Of a stretch of DNA of 64,000 bases, positions 12,352-24,433 are shown in pieces. The position numbers and the translations under genes are program-made. This DNA is from Torreya grandis (Eukaryota; Streptophyta; Pinopsida; Cupressales; Taxaceae): positions 731,001-795,000 of the forward strand of contig JARHVA010005357.1 of assembly GCA_037957365.1 (NCBI GenBank), read 5' to 3'. The stretch's first letter is position 1. Each line of letters begins with the position of its first letter. The notes under the pieces were generated by a model. The model ran no database searches. It saw only the letters and a program-made list of their open reading frames with translations, and was not told the origin of the DNA.

Positions 12352-13706
12352 TGTAGATGATTAGATATATATTTTATGTGATAAACTAGTCTTTCACACT
12401 TGACAAATATCACTCAGGGATTTACCCTTTAGTATATGACTTTCCTATTATTAAAAGGCTTGTAGTCTTCATATCACTATGCTTAAATGCTTATCTTAAG
12501 GTATGACCCTATTATTATGATTACATATATCACTTGTAGCCTAAATTATTATTTAAAATTGATATATATCACTCAATATTAGTTACATAAATTCAACATT
12601 TATCTATTATCTAAGACACTATCATTAATAATTAGACACTAGCATCGATGCTAGTATCCCAAGTCTAACACTATTATTTGTACATTACAAACACTCAAAT
12701 TTGTAAAAATTTTGATATGTTTAGGTTAGTCTATTTGTCTTAATTAACCCTTCTTGAGATTATTTTCAAAATTTTTGGTATAAATATAAAACACATCCCA
12801 CTAATTATTCATCTAGTAATTACCAAGAAAACACATATTCAAGATCGTTAAATCATTCACATAACTAATTTATACTACTATATTATTCCTTATTTTCAAA
12901 TAATTCATAATATAATTCTTATTATAGGTATGAATAATTTAAATAAAAAACCATGAGTGGTATTTTCATGTTTCAATTTAGATCACTACATGCCCTCACA
13001 TATAACATATTACACCATTATTCACACACAAGCCAATATAAGGGGGAAAATTGCATTGATCTAAGGCCCTCTTTGGAGTATATGGATATGTATGTAAAAT
13101 TAATTGAAAAATTAATATTTAAGGTTAAATAAAATTAACTTTATCCTATTAACCCCAATTTTTTCAATGTGGCATGTCTTAATCAGAGGATCTAGGGTTT
13201 TGATCAAAATATTGATATCAAGAACCTATGTGAATGATTTGAACAAATAATATGCAATGTGGTAGAGAACCCTAATAGGCACAGGTGTAATTTATATAAA
13301 AATACATGTACTTCACTATGGATATAATCATTATTTTTTTATAGAAGCATTGACACTAGTGACATTATTTTGATGGTAGTGTCTAGGTAACCAAAAAGCT
13401 CTTTTCTATAATCTAAAAAATCCATATAGAGCATTAGATTGTATTTTTTCATAGTTTTAATAGTTAGACCTATCTATCCATTATTAAATAAGTTATTTAT
13501 TATATCATCATTGTGTTTAAACATTCAAATTATTGCTTAGCATTATACTTTCTATATTTAGTAAATTTGCATAATTCAACACAATATCAGGAATATAATA
13601 TGAATCTAAATTATTTAATTGTCCATATTTTTAGAGTAGCTCACTCTTTAATTTATTAGGATAATCTCTTTCATGTTATTCCTTATTTAAAAAAAGGTTA
13701 GACACA
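12352..13706 (+). repeat. 3' LTR of element A
   Basis: It begins TGTAGATGATTAG right after the polypurine tract and ends near GACACA. It aligns throughout with 4393-5738. Heavy divergence and indels show an old insertion. The bases after it do not match those before the 5' LTR, so the target duplication has decayed or the edges are a few bases off. Confidence 0.75.
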
Positions 13707-15599
13707 GTTAAAAAAATAACACTTGTTTTCTTTTATCTTCATTTTTTTGAGTAATCAATCTAGTAGATAGAGAATGTTAATGTTGGAGTGCTCTAATTTT
13801 ATTATACTTATAACGGCTTGCATTTTATTGCATAATGATATTTCATACACTTGGGCAATGATAATAGAATAACATAGAGTAAGTGGAATTAATATGTGTA
13901 CCTCATGTTATATATGATCCTTTATTGCCAAAATCAAATTTCCATTAAAGTTATCATCAATGATTATCTCCAAATGAATGGATATATTTTATAAGTGTTG
14001 AATATAACTCCTAATTTATCATATATTTTATATTTTTAATAATAAGCTGAAATAATTTTATATCACATTGTTGTGATAATGCATATATAGTTTCTCAATA
14101 ATAACTGACTAGGTGACATGAAGAGTCTTCTTTATCTTATGAGTATACAACCATAAATACCAAATGTAGTGCTCAACTTTAAAATATGAGGATTAAATTG
14201 TAACCTTTGGTCCACATGGGTATTTGATATACATAAAAAAAAATATCCATTTGGTTTATTTACATGACCAATTTTTTCCATCAAACTTATGCATGTCCAC
14301 CATTAAAAACATGTTTTAAGGCCTCAATTTTGAACTCATGAATGGTATGGTTTGAATTATATTTTTATTTAGAATAGGTTGAATATAAGATCCACCCTAG
14401 TTTGGTTGTGCATTGGTGAACTATGGTTATTTTTTATATAATATATTCCTTAGTTGATCAATTCACTAATTTATTTTTCTAAACCTCTTTTTTTAGCTAT
14501 TTTAGACTGTATTTTTTACATGCTAATAAATCTATACTACGTTATGATTTATTGTAAATATACACATAACAATGTATCCACTAATTCCCATTTTTGACTC
14601 CATATATTCTTTGTTTATAATTTTCCCTAGTGTTTAATTCCTTGCCTCAGGCCCTAGTGTGTAGTCTTTCCATGAAAAAAGTATAAGGTTTAAGATTTAG
14701 GGTTTGAGTTTTATAGTTTATGGTTTATGGTTTAAATTTTATTTTGAATGATTAAAGGATTTGGGGGTTAAGATTTATTTGGGTTAAAAAATTGTTGCCA
14801 TGGAATTACACCATTTTTATCATCTTACCTTAATGAATTTATTTATTTATTATTAAATAAGGGTTTAAAAAATTGAAATTTTGAGAAAACTCAAAAATTA
14901 GTGTTGACAGAACTATATTCTTTTTCAAACACCTCATCTATATGATTAGAATGACTATTATATTTGATCAAGTTGTGAAAAGCTTCTAAATTTATTTTTT
15001 CCTATAAAAAAACTTAGCACAAACAACATTTTTAAATTAAAATTTATGTTTTTTCATTATTTTAACAACACTAAATGAATAATTATCTTTCCTAAATGTT
15101 TTAGTGAAAAAAAATGGTATAATTAAATCTCTTTTACCATTTTTAATGAAAAAAAAGATTAAACTAAACATAAAATGATTGACTGGATCTTGATGATTAA
15201 ATTTGATATATTTTAGGTGTTTATGTAATGCAATTACTTAGATATATAAATAAGAATCATGAAATTTAATCTCAATATAAATATCGATAGTATAATCATG
15301 ATAATAATTCACAATAATGTTAGGTTTTTCTTTGGCAAATATAGCTCTGGTACTGCAGTCTAGCCCAATGATTTAGTGCACTAGCCCTTTCATGTAATAT
15401 TTAAGTCTTACATGTTCACCTAAAGCACATATCTTGGTAATAGTTTCCGTAGGTTTTTGTTTCACAATAATACTTAGCCATATTATTGATATTAAACATG
15501 CTATTAATTAGATACCCTATATAAGCAGAGATAGACTCTTTTGATCCTTTGAGTTTTAAGATTGATTACTATAATTATGTAGATTAGTTATATTTGTAG
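13707..15599. other. AT-rich DNA, no gene recognised
   Basis: No coding signal was seen. At 14690-14780 there is a run of degenerate GGTTTA/TTTAGGG-like words resembling decayed plant telomere repeats. Otherwise I see only A/T-rich low-complexity DNA. Confidence 0.5.
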
Positions 15600-16339
15600 T
15601 TCAAAGCTAATTCTTCAAAAAGAAAATATAGACAAAACCCATATTAAGTCTAATCACTCTACTTAACTCACATGACACCATTCATTATGAACACAAGAAG
15701 TTTGATACAATTAGATACTTCATATATTACATTTAACCATCAAAGAGGTAAAAATCCCTCTCCACAATACTTTACAATAGGGGTATTTATACTTATTTTT
15801 CCTTGACCAAGTATTTACAAACATTAATGTCAAGAATAATTCATCAATAAACTCTCAACAGACTAAGATTCATGGTGATCAACAACTAGTTATTCCTAAA
15901 TACCCAAGCCTCCATGCCCCCCATATCCTTGCTCTATGTTAAATTTTAACCACCATGTGTTTCTATACTTGTGGGTTGGTGAAAAACTTCCTATTAATAT
16001 GGTTAGGGTAACCGATATGAATCATTTTTTTTAATTTTTACCATGCACTCCCCTAGTCTTATACTTTTATTATAAGTCTTATGTCCTTAGGTTCCTTGTG
16101 ACTCATTCTCATTTGACTGGGTCCTCTCATGTTGGTCCTTTCATGCCATTATCATCTTGTGCCCTATAGGTTCCATGCCATGGTGATTTTGTGCATATAA
16201 AACTACACATCATGGTCCTTCTATGTCATGGACATTTCAAATCATGTTAGTACCATGACAAAAATGGATAGCACTTAGCCAAAATTTGGGCCCAAAATCA
16301 GCCCACACTATACTCTTAGTCTATCCTATGTCACACTAG
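15600..16339 (-). other. Noncoding DNA with a possible minus-strand TATA box
   Basis: A GTATAAATACCC sequence on the minus strand (15781-15792) resembles a plant LTR promoter. It lies just downstream (in minus sense) of the unknown reading frame at 16340-19620. It could be a 3' LTR of the element carrying that frame, but I could not align it with a second copy. Confidence 0.3.
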
Positions 16340-19300
16340 CATCCTTTGTCAAAATTTTGGGTCCTATTTACTTGATCTCCTACTTCAAATTATCCCAATG
16401 TGATAATGCCTTGAGCACCTTAATAGTTATTTCCTCTATGGTCCCCTTTGATTTCTTCATCTCCTTAGGTTGGTTAGAGGTCTCATTAGCCTTCATGACC
16501 AGTTCATCCAAGGATGTGGTAGAATCCTTCTGGATATCTTCAAGTGTGGAGACCTCTTTGTCAACCTATCCTTAAAGGTCTTTAAAACATGCTTTTAACT
16601 ATTAACGATGTGTGTTTATTATATCTTACATCATTTTCACATCCTTAAATGCCTTGGTGTGCTCTACATGATCCCTTATTATTAGTTCAGCATCAACCAA
16701 TTACTACCTCTAAGCTTTTTCATATTGGAACCAAGCCTCCAAGACTTTATTCAAGTGTATCAACCTTAAAAAAATGACATCCAAAATGGGGATAATGTCC
16801 CCAACCCTCTCTGGGTCACATTTTCAAACTTTGGTTTCCATGTTGAATTTCTCTACTAACCCCAATCCCTCATCTTTTAGTGTGGGTTGCTCCTTGTAGA
16901 ATTTGAGCAAAAGGTTCACCAAGGTCTAGCTTTCATATGACATCCCCATCAAGAGGTACACCATCTACCAATGTTGGTTCTTATTTCAAAATTATTTTAT
17001 AGAGGTTTAAGGCCCTTAATTTTGCCTTTATGGCATATTAGACTAGTTACTTCAAAGTGGCCACTTCCTCGATAATCTCTTGTTTTTATCAAACATATTT
17101 GTTATACATGCCTACAATTTTGGCATGTTTCCTCTCAATAATACACACATTAGAATATACTAAAGTATTCTAGTGTGTGACCATGGCCAACTTCAAAAAG
17201 GTTACACTTTCTAGAAGGGAGATATTTTAAGGATCCACTAATAGTGGTTTTGGTACTATTAGAGCATGTAGTCCTAAGGAAAGGCTATCTTGGGGAAGTT
17301 TGAAATTATTCACCTTGTTATACATATCTAGTAGGAAGGACACTTATTTCCTTATTTCTAAGGTTGACTCATTAGAAATGAAGTATGATAAAAGATATAA
17401 CAACTTATCAGGGATGCCAAACTGATATCACTTTCACGCATTTATAATTGCATCATTACTTGGCTCTTATATGGTCTCATCTTGTCCCTTCCCTTTACTA
17501 GGGTCATGTTCTAGTTTAGCCTCCTTATGGTTACCAAGGGATATCTTACTCATTTATTCTTCTTAACCATCCTCATTTTCACCATAGAGTGGTTCAACAT
17601 CAAGTAGTGAGTCATCAGAGGTGGCCTTTTCCTCCTATACCAGAGAGGGGGTCTTCTTATAATTAGATTTAAATGTTTCCAACTACCCATTAAGGACTAC
17701 CTATACAGGTGCTAGCCTTGGGGATCATTGGTATGTAGTCCCTAGTGTATAATCCCTTATGGGATATGGTGGTGTAATTACTTTATTAGGAGAGGGTAGA
17801 GGTGGAGGAGAAGGTGGAGGTGGATGTGGACAAGATGGAGGTGAAAATGGAGAAGGCTAGGGAAAATAAGGGTGTGGTGGTAAAGGGAATAGTGGTGATG
17901 GAGAGGTGTAGAGTAGAGATGAATAAGGGTGAGGTGGAGATGGGTGTAGAAGAGATGGGCATGGTAGAGGGGCCTGGGCCATATTTTACTTCTTTTGTGG
18001 TGTATGTTATCTACTTGTGTTTACACCAAGATATAGCTACTTCTTCTTCAAGCATGGCACTGATGGAAGCTTTTCCTTAGGGTCCCCACCCTTTGGATCC
18101 TTTTAGGGGTGAAACATGTAGATAAAGTTATGAATTTTTTCTCCCATCATGGTTTGCCTAACCTTGACATAAGTTAAGTCTATCTCCCTCATTTTTATAT
18201 AGGCCTTCTTTCTTGGATAGACAAATAATTTATGAAGAGTGTGAATTTCCAAGTCTATTCTCTCAGCCTTCAAGATAATGGGCTATGCATTGTAAATTTA
18301 TTTCATAGAGTATAAGAAGTAAAACATTGAGAAGGTGTATGGTAACTTGAGCCATGCAAAGAGTTCTTTGAAATGGTTCATTTCAATACATGCCAAGGAA
18401 AAGTCTTGATTTATCGCAAATTGCACTTGATCTATAGCCAAAGGGGGAAAGTCCATTAGGATGTGCCACTTGTTCCTAAATTCCACCTTCATCCCATCAA
18501 ACTAGTACCTTATCTTGATATTGTATGAGGGAGTGATGTGTTGGGGGAATGTGAACACCTTGTAGTGTTCATTAGGGTACTTGTGCATGGGAGGGTATAC
18601 CTGATTCAACACTCTTGAGCTATAGTTTGGCACACTAATCTCATAAAAAACCATTAAGAGGAGGAATATCCCCATGGAAACCTATACTTAGGCATTTGAT
18701 GGGTCCTCTCTACATCTTCAATAATATTTTGGGTGAAATACATAACCCAATTATACTTTAGCCCCTATGCGACTTAGTGGGAACTATGGAGGTGTACCAT
18801 ATCAACCTCTTTATATTAATCAGTCCCATTGATCTTGGTCATAATGATCTATATTGATAACTATAGAGTGGGATCCTATAGGTTCTTGATATGCATGGAA
18901 TGGCCCTACTTCTAGTATGTGAGCATCATGGTGGTCTTTTGGACCTCCTCGGTGTCTTTTAAGTCATCAATCATGCTCAATATTAAGCACTATAGTCGCA
19001 TGACCTTGTTGATCCTCTTGAGCATGATCTTCATGCTATGCCTAGAAAATTAGATGTAGTCCTCATGGACATGTGAGATAAGTAACTAAACTACCTCCAT
19101 AAGTTTACCAAAGTATGGTAAATTAAAGAGTTAAAATAACCCTATGGATTCCATTTGGTTAAAGATCATAAGATCAAAAACCATTTGGTTCCTAGTGTTC
19201 TTGGTCTCGACCTGATAGTAATTTTGAATCTCAACCTCATTCCCAAGTTGAGGATGGTTGTAGTTAAAGATGGTGCAAGTCAAAACCTTGGAGGCCCATT

Positions 19301-19620
19301 TTTTCATGCACAACACTAATTTTAGATATTAAATTTCTTTAATCAATATAGATGGGGGTGGGGACATTCGAGATTTCTATACTAATGATGATTGAGCCTT
19401 ATTTGCTTTGCACACCATACTTTCATCTTCTTCTTCCACATGTTTAACTTATTCTTTTGGTGTTTCTTCCCTAATAGGAACCCCATCTCTGCTTACTTCC
19501 TCTTCCTCTAGTATTTTTAGTAAAGGTTAAATCCTTTTGGCCTTTTTCTTAGGCCAAATCACCCTTCAAGGAGCCCAAATATTGACACACAAATGTCCAA
19601 TATTTCTAAAATAATTCATG
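16340..19620 (-). pseudogene. Long decayed reading frame, Pro-rich middle, function unknown
   Basis: One long minus-strand coding region is visible through many stops. The N-terminal part (about 19600-18050) reads as a folded domain of roughly 500 residues that I do not recognise. A low-complexity proline/serine-rich segment follows (17790-17990, repeated Pro-Pro-His, Pro-Ser-Pro and Pro-Pro-Pro units), then an acidic, Ser/Glu/Lys-rich region (17650-17450). The last part (17400-16340) is charged and helix-forming, for example around 16520-16430, and looks like a coiled coil. Stops are mostly TAG and TGA where CAG, TGG or CGA would fit, as expected from deamination of methylated C. It may be a transposon-borne protein. 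The layout recalls plant transposon-associated proteins, but I cannot name a family. It lies between two LTR-like regions. Confidence 0.5.
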
Positions 19621-19649
19621 GTTACAGATGACTGCTTTGGCTTTTCAAA

Positions 19650-20830
19650 CTTGAACACCCTCTAATGCCAAACTACAATCTTCAAATTTTAGTCCTACCT
19701 TATATTTGTTTCATGAAACAAAAATTTTAATACATATCCTTAACTTTGTAATTCCCTATATAGGTTGTTATGGAAATGAATTTGCTTTGCTCAGATCTAG
19801 ATTTGCTTGACTCAACTCTAGTAATTTCTTATCTTTTATCTGTATTAATCTCAAAGTAATCACAAAGGTAAAGTGTAAAAAGAGTTTAATTTACCTATTT
19901 ATAAGCTCAAGGGGGGTTCTCTATCATTTAACACTTTCCCATCGCCCATCACTTCATTTTATTAATGTAGATCCTTAATGTTCATTGTATTTGGATCTTC
20001 AATTTTTTCAAGTAATGCATTTAGTGGTATTTGTCACATCACATCATTGGCCCATTCCTTGTCATAACTATTTTTTCTATATTAATGGCATGTATCATCT
20101 CATGTATTTCTTTAAATTAGATGATAGTTATGTCTCACACTCAAATATGCACTATTTGATTTGTTTCTACCAAATCAAACATGGACTATTGATCTAATTT
20201 TTCATGGATCGAACATGTACCATTGATTTATCTAATAGATCTCATGGCCATGAAACTTGGTAGACTCTCACTTATTTTAAAGATTCACCAACCTTTTGAA
20301 CTTGAGCTCACCATTAGATCTATTTTGTATGAGTGAATGCAAGCCATAGATCTACTTGGACCCATTAACTAGAGCTCATCCAAATGCCATTAGACTTGGA
20401 TTATTCTCCTAAGATCATGCCACTTGTCACTAATGCATTCAATTTTAGGATCTTCTAACTTTTGACTTGATGCTCACCATTGATCTTTGATGCATGATTA
20501 AATTCACTCTATTAGATATTTAGGACCCACTGACATTATCCTCACCCACTTGCCATTGGATATTCATGGTATTCTTAAACACTGACCATTGATCTTGGAA
20601 TATTTGAATTCAAATGGCTATTTTATGAGGCTTAAAATTGATGTTTACACACCCTAATAATATTATGTGCCCATGTACCTTAAGCACCTATCTAACCCTA
20701 TGCACCTAGGTAACTTGCATGCTTTGATTACTAAACATGACTTCTTACCCCATACTAAAATGAGTTATGGTCCTCTATAAAAAGACAACCAAATTTTTTA
20801 AAGGAAATTCCATAAAGAGAAGTTATGCAC
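19650..20830 (-). repeat. LTR-like region (minus sense)
   Basis: A noncoding region rich in variants of CCATTGATCTT. It shares short modules with LTRs elsewhere in the window: 20461-20489 with 29641-29668 (element C), 20421-20446 with 29726-29754 (element C), and 20613-20655 with 46508-46550 and 52628-52670 (element E). All are in the same strand sense as those minus-strand elements. It has a minus-strand TATA box at 19894-19905. It could be the 5' LTR of the unit carrying the unknown frame at 16340-19620, or the 3' LTR of element B. No paired copy was found, so edges are approximate. Confidence 0.45.
19894..19905 (-). promoter_or_regulatory. Candidate LTR TATA box
   Basis: The minus strand reads CTTATAAATAGG, a strong plant TATA context, about 280 bp before the start of the decayed minus-strand reading frame. 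It fits a retrotransposon U3/R boundary. This rests on motif only. Confidence 0.4.
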
Positions 20831-21169
20831 AATAAAGGCAACACTTTTATTGAAAATAAGAAATCCTAAACTAATGGCACAAGCCTTATTTATTATAATA
20901 CTTTAGTTATTCAGAAGTGAAATACAACTAAAGCCAACTTCCATTATAGTGCCGAGGAAGGAACTGGACATCATCCTTTGTAATTGACATGGTTTAGTAG
21001 GATGAATGCTATGAATTATAAAAGGACTATCCTAATGGATTCAAAGGTTTCCATGGTGGCATGAAAACTTGGAATCATATCATAAGACCTTTAATCCTAG
21101 AAAAAATGTTTTATTCTTTATATGGTGATCATGCCATGCCTTTTACTTGTGATTTTCCACATCCTAGCT

Positions 21170-22090
21170 CTAATGAGTGAGGAAAAAAGCTTCATTTAGT
21201 TGTATTAAAGTGTCTAGGCATGCCTTCAAGGATGATATATGGCCCAAAAAGGCATGGGCCTCACGCTGAGTCTTAGATACTAGGAGGTGAAGAATAATAA
21301 ATACCTTCATTGGGTCTACCAAAAGTCCTTCTTTACAACTAATATGTCCTAATAGCACACCAAAAGGTGTATTAAATAGGCACTTATTTAAGTTCAATGA
21401 GATTTTTAAGACCCAAAATTGCTCAAGTATAAGCCTCAGGTTAGTCCTTTAATAAACCACAAACTATCCAATCATCCAAATAGGTTTGAAGGAACTTATG
21501 GATGAATTCCTTAAAGGCTTCAATTTCTATTCAAGAAAACACTATTGGGGCATTTTTAATCCCAAAGGGCATGAAAGTATATTCAAAGGATCCCCATTAG
21601 ATGGTGAATATTGTCTTGGGTTGGTCTTCTTTAACTATTTGGACCTGATGGTACCCTAAGAAGCCATCTATGAAGGTATATACCTCACATATAAAAACAC
21701 CCTCAAGGATATCCTTCATGAATGGTGTTGGGAAGGGATCAGTAACATAGGATACATTAAGTACTTGATATTCCATGAAAATATGGATACATCCATGCTA
21801 CTTGATACTAATCATCATGGGATTGACCCATTCAAATTAATCAATGGGGATGATTACTCTGATGTACAACATGTTGTCAATTTTCTCTTTAACATGCACC
21901 CATATATTATGATGCATTTTATATGGTCATTTTCTAACTGGTTAAGCATCATCAACTAGCTTGATATGCATCTTCCCCAAGGATGGGTAGACTCCATTTC
22001 ACTATAGTTTATTTGGAATAAATCTTGATATTCTTTTAGTAATTCAAATATTTTTTAAATCTTTGGGTTACTCTAATAGTTTCCTACCAT
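21170..22090 (-). pseudogene. Element B reverse transcriptase
   Basis: The palm is readable in one frame. The first catalytic Asp is in Phe-Ile-Asp-Gly-Phe (Asp at 21666-21668). It is followed by the Asp-Gln-Pro-Lys-Thr segment, Met-Pro-Phe-Gly, and an intact Tyr-Leu-Asp-Asp box at 21471-21482. After a frameshift, 21397-21170 gives the thumb motifs Leu-Leu-Gly-His and Leu-Leu-Val-Asp-Pro, then a Phe-Leu-Gly-His motif. The order and spacing are those of Ty3/gypsy RT. A stop in the gag-pol linker and the frameshift before the thumb make it inactive despite the intact catalytic box. Confidence 0.85.
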
Positions 22091-23175
22091 TGACATCTTT
22101 GGTTCTTGTTCTATGCTGATGTTGCATTAAATACTCTGAATAGATCCATTGTAGGGCTTGTCCATATCATCAACTATGTCCTAAATAGTTCTCATGCCAA
22201 CATCCATAGTAACATATAAGTGGTTATATAATGGGTTGATTGGAGTTGATCCTTCACCTTATTCCACTTGTAACATGAGATTTTGTTTCCTCAAATGAAT
22301 TTCTTCACGTCAGTCCTACTGAAGAACTGGTGTGGGCATAGGAACTAGGGATGTTTATGGTTTATTTAATAGGTATAAGGGTTCCTTAGGGTTTTGATGG
22401 ATACTCCTCAGGCATTCTTCTATGGGAATTTGGTCACCTATAATCATTTCATGCATGGCTTGGAGAGCAAGGCATAAATCCATCCTTGGTAAAGAATATG
22501 ATAGTGTTGAGTTTATGTTCTCCTTTAGTAAATATTATAACCTAGTACCCATGTGTCAATATTCATGAATGTAGCATACTCATGCCCAAGTGCATAAATT
22601 TCCATAGAATACATGCACCCATAAATATTATGGTATGATTCTTCATTTCCCCACATTGTTTCATAATCTTCTATGTGGGGCTCAAGTGCTTGTACTCCAT
22701 TGTAAATGATTATTCCCTTTACTTTGTTATCATGATGGAACTAGTGGTGTAAGGTTGAGTGCACATAATCCCACTAGAGGAGTCATTCATATTGGGTTTT
22801 CCACCATCATATAGCTATGCCATCAAAGAGATGGAACAAAGATCATATATGATCTACATCGGTGAGGTAAAACTCTTCAAGGCATTGAATGAAGTCTTAG
22901 ACTTCCATCTACCTATAGAACCTTAGAGCCTCATCAAGTCTTTCAAGTAGTGTCTCTATGATAGGTCCCCTCATGACTTGGCTAGGGATATTGTGAATGA
23001 ACCTATGTCATTTATTGAACTAGTGTGGTGCACTCTCTTGGATGTTATTGGTACTACATACTCTACCAATGAGGTTATAGTCACCATGAGCCCAAAAATT
23101 ATAAACATTGCTTGTAATGTCAAAAAGGGACTGAGTATGTGACCATCAAATAATTACATCTAGATTGGGGTCTCT

Positions 23176-23600
23176 TTATTCATCATTTCTTTTAGTTACA
23201 TTATATATGTGGTTTATGTCTTTATCAACATTGACAAGATCTATGTAAGGAGGTCCTTGTGCTTGATCTAGTGGTTTCACAACACATTGATCAGTGTTCT
23301 CAAAACTAATGTAGCAATTCTTGAAAATTAAGTCTACATTATTCTCATAGAACCAAGGTTGTCCCAAAAAATATGGGTAATCATTAGATTTAGCTAGTTC
23401 CATAACTTTAAAATCTACATTGAAAGGTATGCTAAGTATGTCAATTATTACATTCTTGAGGAACTTGATAGGTAATGCACAAGTATTATGCATGCTTGGT
23501 AAGGACATTTACTTCTATGTTGGTGTCTACTAGTATGTCCCAAATTACCCAGCTATCGATGGTAGCATTAACCAATATTTTTTGATCTTCTAGAGAAGCA
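23176..23600 (-). pseudogene. Element B aspartic protease
   Basis: A segment with Ile-Leu-Val-Asp-Thr-Asn reads as the retroviral-type protease active site, with Asn where Gly is expected (Asp at 23525-23527, Asn at 23519-23521). After a frame change, the 110-codon open stretch 23508-23176 continues with the C-terminal half of the domain, including Phe-Leu-Gly-Gln-Pro-Trp and Asp-Leu-Ile-Phe. The domain would process the polyprotein. The changed triplet suggests loss of activity. Confidence 0.6.
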
Positions 23601-24222
23601 GAGAAACTAGGAGTGTCCTATCATTGAGCATGATTTAGGTGACAATCCTCTACCTAGTGACTTGAGGGAGAAACTCATTTTGTACTCAAGATTGATTCTT
23701 AAGCCAAATGCTTAGCTGTAGGATAATATCCTCATCTAGCATGCACTTACACAATTCTTGAAAGTCATCACATGCCACATTTTAAGGCTCAGCTTCCCTT
23801 TGCATAGTAGCACACTGTGTTACTTCTTTGTCTCTTAGGAACTAAATATCTCCTTAAATTTATCATACTAATGCCATCATATCTTAGAGGACATCTTTTT
23901 ACTACTTGACATCATGATACTTTCTTGCTTTTGGTTCTTCACATTGCACTTTCTTGATGGGATTAGAGGTAGACTGAATCTATCCCCCACAATGAGTGGT
24001 AATGTTTACCTATTGAACTATAGGGATGATTAAGTGGGTGTGCCAACATGGTTTATTAATTCAAATCATAATAAAACCCTTTTCATTCCACTCCTTGGTG
24101 ATAGTTGTGTATAAGTTAGGGCACTCTTCCATTTGATGGTCCTTTTTGTAGAAAGAACACGTAGGGTATTCTAGATAATCTTTTTGGTAGTGGTCCATAT
24201 ATCCACACTTGTAACATATCCT

Positions 24223-24238
24223 AGGTGGAAAATTACCA
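24223..24238. repeat. SINE target-site duplication, left
   Basis: AGGTGGAAAATTACCA, identical to 24418-24433. Confidence 0.92.
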
Positions 24239-24417
24239 GGGCGGGGGTGATAGCTCATTTGGTTAGGTATTTCCGTCGTGCTCTGCCGGTCACGTGTTCA
24301 AGACCCCCCGTCCCCGTGGTACCGGATGGCGCGCCCGTGCCCCAAACGCCGCCGGTCACGTTAAAAAGTTTATCCGGGCACGGACTTGTGTTCCTCACAA
24401 TTAAGTGACACACACAC
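24239..24417 (+). mobile_element. tRNA-derived SINE
   Basis: A 179-bp GC-rich island in AT-rich DNA. Its head is tRNA-like, with a box A (TAGCTCATTTGG, at about 24253-24264) and a box B (GTTCAAGAC, at about 24297-24305), the two internal RNA polymerase III promoter elements. The body (24310-24390) is unrelated to tRNA and very GC-rich. It ends in a short (AC)n tail at about 24408-24417. It is flanked by a perfect 16-bp duplication (24223-24238 and 24418-24433), the mark of L1-type target-primed integration. It has kept its CpG sites, so it seems younger than its host element. I do not recognise the family. Confidence 0.88.
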
Positions 24418-24433
24418 AGGTGGAAAATTACCA
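24418..24433. repeat. SINE target-site duplication, right
   Basis: AGGTGGAAAATTACCA, identical to 24223-24238. Confidence 0.92.

Larger units (their letters stand above)
4393..13706 (+). mobile_element. Element A: old Tat-like Ty3/gypsy LTR retrotransposon
   Basis: Two diverged direct repeats (4393-5738 and 12352-13706) flank a decayed polyprotein read on the plus strand in the order PR, RT, RNase H, second (archaeal-like) RNase H, integrase, C-terminal tail. The second RNase H after RT-RH and a long 3' noncoding part before the LTR are established marks of the Tat/Ogre branch of Ty3/gypsy. Most of gag is missing, since only about 550 bp separate the LTR from the protease. I could not match flanking 5-bp duplications, and the edges are inferred from aligning the LTR copies. 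Stops, frameshifts and lost catalytic residues make the element non-functional. Confidence 0.85.

Noticed and set aside
17802..18080. 92-codon plus-strand frame rich in Glu, Val and Met
   Set aside because: It is the antisense shadow of the proline-rich block of the minus-strand reading frame.
24245..24310. Possible functional tRNA gene
   Set aside because: Box A and box B are present, but the segment does not fold into a full cloverleaf by eye, continues into a non-tRNA body and has a SINE-type duplication.
24184..24408. Plus-strand frame across the SINE, and the minus-strand frame 24255-24602
   Set aside because: Both are open only because the GC-rich SINE has few stops. The SINE is a noncoding RNA-type element inserted in gag.
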